From: Atherix ibis
Taxonomy: Eukaryota; Arthropoda; Insecta; Diptera; Athericidae
Direction: 5' to 3'
Length of the DNA: 64,000 nucleotides
Assembly: GCA_958298945.1 (NCBI GenBank)
Contig: OY282608.1
Location: forward strand, 74,944,806-75,008,805
Below the pieces are notes generated by a model. That model searched no databases, was not told the origin of the DNA, and saw nothing but the letters and a program-made list of their open reading frames with translations. The position numbers and the translations under genes were made by a program. This document shows, in pieces, positions 58,045 to 64,000 of the stretch (position 1 is its first letter; each line of letters begins with the position of its first letter).

Positions 58045-59317
58045 GGTTTGTTAGTTTTTTCGTTTGTTGGCTTGTTGGTTTGTTGGCTTGTTGGCTTGTT
58101 GGTTTGTTGGTTTGTTGGTTTGTTGGTTACTTGGTTTGTTGGTTTGTTGGTTTGTTGGTTTGTTGGTTTGTTGGTTTTTTGGATTGTTGGTTTGTTGGTT
58201 TGTTGGTTTGTTGGTTTGTTGGTTAGTTGGCTTGTTGGTTTGTTGGTTTCTTTGTTTGTTTGTTTGTTCGTTTGTTGGCTTGTTGGTTTGTTAGTTTGTT
58301 GGTTTGTTGGTTTGTTGGTTAATTTGTTTGCTGGTTTGTTGCAGTGTTGGTTTGTTTGTTTGTTGGTTTGATGGTTTGTTGGTTTGTTGGTTTGTTGGTT
58401 TGTTGGTTTGTTGGTTTGTTGGTTTGTTGGTTTGTTTGTTTGTTGGTTTGTTCGTTTGTTGGCTTGTTGGTTTGTTGGTTTGTTGGTTTGTTGGTTTGTT
58501 GGTTTGTTGTTTGTTGATTTGTTGGTTTGTTCGTTTGTTCGTTTGTTGGCTTGTTGGTTGTTCGTTTGTTGGTTTGTTGATTTGTTGGTTTGTTGGTTTG
58601 TTGGTTTGTTCGTTTGTTGATTTGTTGGTTTGTTAGTTTTTTCGTTTGTTGGCTTGTTGGTTTGTTGGCTTGTTGGCTTGTTGGTTTGTTGGTTTGTTGG
58701 TTTGTTGGTTACTTGGTTTGTTGGTTTGTTGGTTTGTTGGTTTGTTGGTTTTTGGATTGTTGGTTTGTTGGTTTGTTGGTTTGTTTGTTAGTTGGCTTGT
58801 TGGTTTGTTGGTTTCTTTGTTTGTTGGTTTGTTCGTTTGTTGGCTTGTTCGTTTGTTAGTTTGTTGGTTTGTTGGTTTGTTGGTTAATTTGTTTGCTGGT
58901 TTGTTGCAGTGTTGGTTTGTTTGTTTGTTGGTTTGATGGTTTGTTGGCTTGTTAGTTTGTTGGTTTGTTGGTTTGTTTTTTTGTTGGTTTGTTGGCTTGT
59001 TGGTTGTTGGTTTGTTGGTTTGTTGGTTTGTTGGTTTATTTGTTTGTTGGTTTGTTGGCTTGTTGGTTTGTTGGTTTGTTGACTTGTTGGTTTGTTGGTT
59101 TGTTGGTTTCTTAGTTTGTTGGTTTGTTCGTTTGTTGGCTTGTTGCTTTTTTGGTTTGTTGGTTTGTTGGTTTGTTGGTTTGTTGGTTTTTTGGTTTGTT
59201 GGCTTGTTGGTTTGTTGGTTTGTTGGTTTGTTGGTTTCTTGGTTTGTTGATTTGTTGGTTTGTTGGTTTGTTGGTTTGTTGGTTTGTTGATTTGTTGGTT
59301 TGTTGGTTTGTTGGTTT
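58045..59317 (+). repeat. 1.7-kb-offset direct repeat, copy 2
   Basis: This is the second copy of 56,345-57,625. It is also the start of the right copy of the 18-kb super-repeat. It ends with a TTTTTTTGG run near 59,354 that differs by one base from the usual TTTTTTGG. Confidence 0.82.
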
Positions 59318-61027
59318 GTTGGTTTGTTGGTTTGTTCGCTTGTTCGTTTGTTGGTTTTTTTGGTTTGTTGGTTTGTTGGCTTGTTGGTTTGTTGGTTTGT
59401 TCGTTTGTTGGTTTGTTGGTTACTTGGTTTGTTGGTTTGTTGGTTTGTTGGCTTATTGGTTTATTGGCTTGTTGGTTTGTTGGTTTGTTGGCTTGTTGGT
59501 TTGTTGGTTTGTTGGTTAATTGGTTTATTTGTTTGTTAGTTTGTTTGTTTGTTGGTTTGTACGTTTGTTGGTTTGTTGGTTACTAGGTTTGTTGGTTTGT
59601 TCTTTTGTTCGTTTGTTGTTTTGTTTGTTTGTTGGTTTGTTCGTTTGTTGGTTTGTTGGTTTGTTGGTTTGTTGGTTTTTTGGTTTATTGGTTTGTTGGT
59701 TTGTTGGTTTGTTGGTTTGTTGGTTTGTTGGTTTGTTGGTTTGTTGGTTTGTTGGTTTGTTGGTTTGTTGTTTGTTGATTTGTTGGTTCGTTCGTTTGTT
59801 CGTTTGTTGGCTTGTTGGTTGTTCGTTTGTTGGTTTGTTGATTTGTTGGTTTGTTGGTTTGTTGGTTTGTTGGTTTATTTGTTTGTTGGTTTGTTTGTTT
59901 GTTGGGTTGTACGTTTGTTGGTTTGTTGGTTACTTGGTTTGTTGGTTTGTTCGTTTGTGCGTTTGTTGGTTTGTTGGTTTGTTGGTTTGTTGGTTTGTTG
60001 GCTTGTTGGTTTGTTGGTTTGTTGGTTTGTTGGCTTGTTGGTTTGTTGGTTTGTTGGTTTGTTGGTTACTTGGTTTGTTGGTTTGTTGGTTTGTTGGTTT
60101 GTTGGTTTGTTGGTTTTTTGGATTGTTGGTTTGTTGGTTTGTTGGTTTGTTGGTTTGTTGGTTAGTTGGCTTGTTGGTTTGTTGATTTCTTTGTTTGTTG
60201 GTTTGTTCGTTTGTTGGCTTGTTGGTTTGTTAGTTTGTTGGTTTGTTGGTTTGTTGGTTAACTTGTTTGCTGGTTTGTTGCAGTGTTGGTTTGTTGGTAT
60301 GTTGGTTTGATGGTTTGTTGGTTTGTTGGTTTGTTGGTTTGTTGGTTTGTTGGTTTGTTTGTTTGTTGGTTTGTTCGTTTGTTGGCTTGTTGGTTTGTTA
60401 GTTTGTTGGTTTGCTGGTTTGTTGGTTAATTTGTTTGCTGATTTGTTGCAGTGTTGGTTTGTTTGTTTGTTGGTTTGATGGTTTGTTGGCTTGTTAGTTT
60501 GTTGGTTTGTTGGTTTGTTTTTTTTTTGGTTTGTTGGCTTGTTGGTTGTTGGTTTGTTGGTTTGTTGGTTTGTTGGTTTATTTGTTTGTTGGTTTGTTGG
60601 CTTGTTGGTTTGTTGGTTTGTTGACTTGTTGGTTTGTTGGTTTGTTGGTTTCTTAGTTTGTTGGTTTGTTCGTTTGTTGGCTTGTTGCTTTTTTGGTTTG
60701 TTGGTTTGTTGGTTTGTTGGTTTGTTGGTTTTTTGGTTTGTTGGCTTGTTGGTTTGTTGGTTTGTTGGTTTGTTGGTTTGTTGTTTTGTTGGTTTGTTGG
60801 TTTGTTGGTTTGTTGGTTTGTTGGTTTGTTCGCTTGTTCGTTTGTTGGTTTTTTGGTTTGTTGGTTTGTTGGCTTGTTGGTTTGTTCGTTTGTTGGTTTG
60901 TTGGTTACTTGGTTTGTTGGTTTGTTGGTTTGTTGGCTTGTTGGTTTATTGGTTTGTTGGTTTGTTGGTTTGTTGGTTTGTTGGTTTGTTGGTTTGTTTG
61001 TTTGTTCGTTTGGTCGTTTGTTGGCTT

Positions 61028-62290
61028 GTTGGTTTATTGGCTTGTTGGTTTGTTGGTTTGTTGGCTTGTTGGTTTGTTGGTTTGTTGGTTTATTGGTTTA
61101 TTTGTTTGTTAGTTTGTTTGTTTGTTGGTTTGTACGTTTGTTGGTTTGTTGGTTACTAGGTTTGTTGGTTTGTTCTTTTGTTCGTTTGTTGGTTTGTTGG
61201 TTTGTTAGTTTGTTCGTTTGTTGGTTTGTTGGTTTGTTGGTTTGTTGGTTTTTTGGTTTATTGGTTTGTTGGTTTGTTGGTTTGTTGGTTTGTTGGTTTG
61301 TTGGTTTGTTGGTTTGTTGGTTTGTTGGTTTGTTGTTTGTTGGTTTGTTGGTTTATTGGTTTGTTGGTTTGTTGGTTTGTTCGTTTGTTGGTTTGTTGGT
61401 TTGTTGGTTTGTTGGTTTATTGGTTTGTTGGTTTGTTGGTTTGTTCGTTTGTTGGTTTGTTGATTTGTTGGTTTGTTCGTTTGTTCGTTTGTTGGCTTGT
61501 TGGTTTGTTGGCTTGTTGGCTTGTTGGTTTGTTGGTTTGTTGTGTTGTTGGTTACTTGGTTTGTTGGTTTGTTGATTTGCTGGTTTGTTCGTTTGTTCGT
61601 TTGTTGGCTTGTTGGTTTGTTGGCTTGTTGACTTGTTGGTTTGTTGGTTTGTTGTGTTGTTGGCTACTTGGTTTGTTGGTTTGTTGGTTTGTTGGTTTGT
61701 TGGTTTGTTGGTTTGTTGATGTGTTGGTTTGTTCGTTTTTTCGTTTGTTGGCTTGTTGGTTTGTTGGCTTGTTGGCTTGTTGGTTTGTTGGTTTGTTGGT
61801 TCGTTGGTTACTTGGTTTGTTGGTGTGTTGGTTTGTTGGTTTGTTGGTTTGTTAGTTTGTTGGTTTGTTGGTTTGTTGATTTGTTGGTTTGTTGGTTTGT
61901 TCGTTTGTTGGTTTTTTGGTTTGTTGGTTTGTTCGTTTGTTGGTTTGTTGGTTTATTGGTTTATTGGTTTGTTGGTTTGTTCATTTGTTGGTTTGTTGAT
62001 TTGTTGATTTGTTCGTTTGTTTTCTTGTTGGTTTGTTGGTTTGTTTGTTTGTTGGTTTGTTGGCTTATTGGTTTGTTGGTTTGTTGGTTTGTTCGTTTGT
62101 TGGTTTTTTGGTTTGTTGGTTTGTTGGTTTGTTGGCTTGTTGGTTTGTTGGTTTGTTGGTTTGTTGGTTTGTTGGTTACTTGGTTACTTGGTTTGTCGGT
62201 TTTTGGCTTGTTGGTTTGTTGGTTTGTTGGTTTGTTTGTTTGTTGGTTTGTTGGCTTATAGGTTTGTTGGTTTGTTGGTTTGTTCGTTTG
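61028..62290 (+). repeat. 1.26-kb tandem duplication, copy 1
   Basis: Variants recur at offset 1262 on the left and 1278 on the right, a 16-bp difference. Examples are GTGTTGTTGGCTACTTGG near 61,652 and 62,914, and the GGTTTTTGGCTTG unit near 62,199 and 63,477. The left copy of the super-repeat, near 43.0-44.2 kb, holds a single unit. Confidence 0.88.
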
Positions 62291-63570
62291 TTGGTTTATT
62301 GGCTTGTTGGTTTGTTGGTTTGTTGGCTTGTTGGTTTGTTGGTTTGTTGGTTTATTGGTTTATTTGTTTGTTAGTTTGTTTGTTTGTTGGTTTGTACGTT
62401 TGTTGGTTTGTTGGTTACTAGGTTTGTTGGTTTGTTCTTTTGTTCGTTTGTTGGTTTGTTGGTTTGTTAGTTTGTTCGTTTGTTGGTTTGTTGGTTTGTT
62501 GGTTTGTTGGTTTTTTGGTTTATTGGATTGTTGGTTTGTTGGTTTGTTGGTTTGTTGGTTTGTTGGTTTGTTGGTTTGTTGGTTTGTTGGTTTGTTGTTT
62601 GTTGGTTTGTTGGTTTATTGGTTTGTTGGTTTGTTGGTTTGTTCGTTTGTTGGTTTGTTGGTTTGTTGGTTTGTTGGTTTATTGGTTTGTTGGTTTGTTG
62701 GTTTGTTCGTTTGTTGGTTTGTTGATTTGTTGGTTTGTTCGTTTGTTCGTTTGTTGGCTTGTTGGTTTGTTGGCTTGTTGGCTTGTTGGTTTGTTGGTTT
62801 GTTGTGTTGTTGGTTACTTGGTTTGTTGGTTTGTTGATTTGCTGGTTTGTTCGTTTATTCGTTTGTTGGCTTGTTGGTTTGTTGGCTTGTTGACTTGTTG
62901 GTTTGTTGGTTTGTTGTGTTGTTGGCTACTTGGTTTGTTGGTTTGTTGGTTTGTTGGTTTGTTGGTTTGTTGGTTTGTTGGTTTGTTGGTTTGTTGATGT
63001 GTTGGTTTGTTCGTTTTTTCGTTTGTTGGCTTGTTGGTTTGTTGGCTTGTTGGCTTGTTGGTTTGTTGGTTTGTTGGTTCGTTGGTTACTTGGTTTGTTG
63101 GTGTGTTGGTTTGTTGGTTTGTTGGTTTGTTAGTTTGTTGGTTTGTTGGTTTGTTGATTTGTTGGTTTGTTGGTTTGTTCGTTTGTTGGTTTTTTGGTTT
63201 GTTGGTTTGTTCGTTTGTTGGTTTGTTGGTTTATTGGTTTATTGGTTTGTTGGTTTGTTCATTTGTTGGTTTGTTGATTTGTTGGTTTGTTCGTTTGTTT
63301 TCTTGTTGGTTTGTTGGTTTGTTTGGTTGTTGGTTTGTTGGCTTATTGGTTTGTTGGTTTGTTGGTTTGTTCGTTTGTTGGTTTTTTGGTTTGTTGGTTT
63401 GTTGGTTTGTTGGCTTGTTGGTTTGTTGGTTTGTTGGTTTGTTGGTTTGTTGGTTACTTGGTTACTTGGTTTGTAGGTTTTTGGCTTGTTGGTTTGTTGG
63501 TTTGTTGGTTTGTTTGTTTGTTGGTTTGTTGGCTTATAGGTTTGTTGGTTTGTTGGTTTGTTCGTTTGTT
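62291..63570 (+). repeat. 1.26-kb tandem duplication, copy 2
   Basis: This abuts copy 1. Differences I saw include TTCGTTTATTCG near 62,852 against TTCGTTTGTTCG, TTTGTAGG near 63,473 against TTTGTCGG, and TTTGGTTG near 63,321 against TTTGTTTG. Confidence 0.88.
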
Positions 63571-64000
63571 GGTTTTTTGGTTTGTTGGTTTGTTGGTTTG
63601 TTGGCTTGTTGGTTTATTGGTTTGTTGGTTTGTTGGTTTGTTGGTTACTTGGTTGCTTGGTTTGTCGGTTTGTTGGCTTGTTGGTTTGTTGGTTTGTTGG
63701 TTTGTTGGTTTGTTGGTTTTTTGGTTTGTTGGTTTGTTGGTTTGTTGGTTTGTTGGTTTGTTTGTTTGTTGGTTTGTTCGTTTGTTGGGTTGTTGGTTTA
63801 ATGGCTTGTTGGCTTGTTGGTTTGTTAGTTTGTTGGCTCGTTGGTTTGTTGGCTTGTTGGTTTGTTGGTTTGTTGGTTTGTTGGTTTATTTGTTTGTTGG
63901 TTTGTTTGTTTGTTGGGTTGTTCGATTGTTGGTTTGTTAGTTACTTGGTTTGTTGGTTTGTTGGTTTGTTCGTTTGTTGGTTTGTTGGTTTGTTGGTTTG

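Larger units (their letters stand above)
1968..60453 (+). repeat. TTGCAGTG landmark unit, 32 copies
   Basis: GCAGTG is a multi-base variant unit that always follows TTGGTTAA-TTTG (or TTTAA) and TTGCTGG-like units. I count starts at 1968, 4246, 4374, 4542, 7728, 7856, 8024, 13014, 14341, 14469, 14637, 20670, 26835, 33381, 34618, 35183, 36214, 36492, 37418, 37983, 39030, 39308, 40348, 40921, 42334, 42510, 56641, 57214, 58341, 58906, 60280 and 60448. Spacings repeat (128, 168, 278, 565 and 573 bp), which is what fixes the HOR alignments. None lies between 42.6 and 56.6 kb. Confidence 0.9.
1..64000. repeat. 8-bp satellite array (TTGGTTTG)n filling the whole window
   Basis: The whole window is head-to-tail copies of TTGGTTTG with single-base variants. 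Common variants are TTGGCTTG, TTCGTTTG, TTTGTTTG, TTAGTTTG, TTGATTTG, TTGGTTTA, TTGGTTTT, TTGGTTAC and TTGGATTG. Units of irregular length (7, 9 or 12 bp) shift the phase now and then. Orientation never flips: the T/G-rich strand is always the given strand. Neither end of the window leaves the array, so its full length exceeds 64 kb. I see no gene, RNA gene, regulatory site or mobile element anywhere in it. A satellite of a eukaryotic genome is by far the most likely identity; location on the chromosome cannot be read from the sequence. Confidence 0.98.
58290..64000 (+). repeat. 18-kb super-repeat, right copy (cut by window end)
   Basis: This copies 40,340-44,700 with 8-bp length changes and one added 1.26-kb tandem unit. 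TTGCTTGGTTTGTCGG near 63,653 corresponds to the same string near 44,335. TTAGTTACTTGG near 63,937 corresponds to 44,608. The match still holds at base 64,000, so the repeat goes on past the window. Confidence 0.8.

Noticed and set aside
1..64000. A telomere, because one strand is T/G-rich
   Set aside because: The unit lacks the GGG, GGGG or TTAGG-type core of the telomere repeats I know, is highly variant-rich, and has kilobase-scale HORs, which simple telomerase-made repeats do not show. A subtelomeric location remains possible.
1..64000. A bacterial or phage repeat protein gene (surface or adhesin repeats)
   Set aside because: There is no frame preference, no 3-base periodicity beyond the 8-bp unit, indels of 8 bp break any frame, and no ribosome binding site or flanking gene is present.

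Overview
I found no gene in this window. From base 1 to base 64000 it is one uninterrupted satellite array built on an 8-bp unit, TTGGTTTG on the given strand (AAACCAAC is the lexicographically smallest rotation over both strands). I saw no stretch longer than about 20-25 bases that leaves the pattern: no unique flank, transposon, RNA gene or promoter-like sequence. The given strand is almost only T and G; A and C occur only in variant units. An array this long without a gene points to a eukaryotic chromosome, probably heterochromatin (centromeric, pericentromeric, subtelomeric or sex-chromosome). I cannot name the species.

The long open frames are a by-product of the unit. Three units (24 bp) read LVCWFVGL in every forward frame, and the reverse strand reads NQQTNKPT. 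The consensus has no stop codon in any of the six frames. Apparent starts are mostly TTG triplets after a stop made by a variant unit, or ATG made by a variant such as TTTGATGG. I treat none of them as coding.

The information lies in the order of variant units (TTGGCTTG, TTCGTTTG, TTTGTTTG, TTAGTTTG, TTGATTTG, TTGGTTTA, TTGGTTAC, TTGGTTAA, TTGCAGTG and others). These act as a barcode and show that the array is made of nested higher-order repeats (HORs) from about 0.4 to 18 kb.

Layout. (1) 1-16 kb: a segment at 1 to about 5.4 kb recurs at 11.04-15.5 kb. Its first copy also holds a 967-bp tandem duplication, and part of it is copied again at an offset of 3482 bp. (2) 16-34 kb: a 3.45-kb HOR (17.3 and 20.75 kb, again at 26.9 kb) lies partly within a 4.7-kb block duplicated at an offset of 6165-6173 bp; a 1067-bp tandem duplication lies in and beside the first block. 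(3) 34-40 kb: a 2.8-kb tandem HOR. (4) 40-45 kb: a segment that recurs 18 kb downstream. (5) 45-56 kb: a distinct variant family with 417-bp, 642-bp, 954-bp, 1.73-kb and 2.49-kb duplications. (6) 56-64 kb: a 1.7-kb direct repeat, then the second copy of segment 4 with an added 1.26-kb tandem duplication.

All coordinates of repeat edges are approximate, usually to within some tens of bases, because edges fall in runs of identical consensus units. Offsets between copies are more exact because they come from matched variant units.
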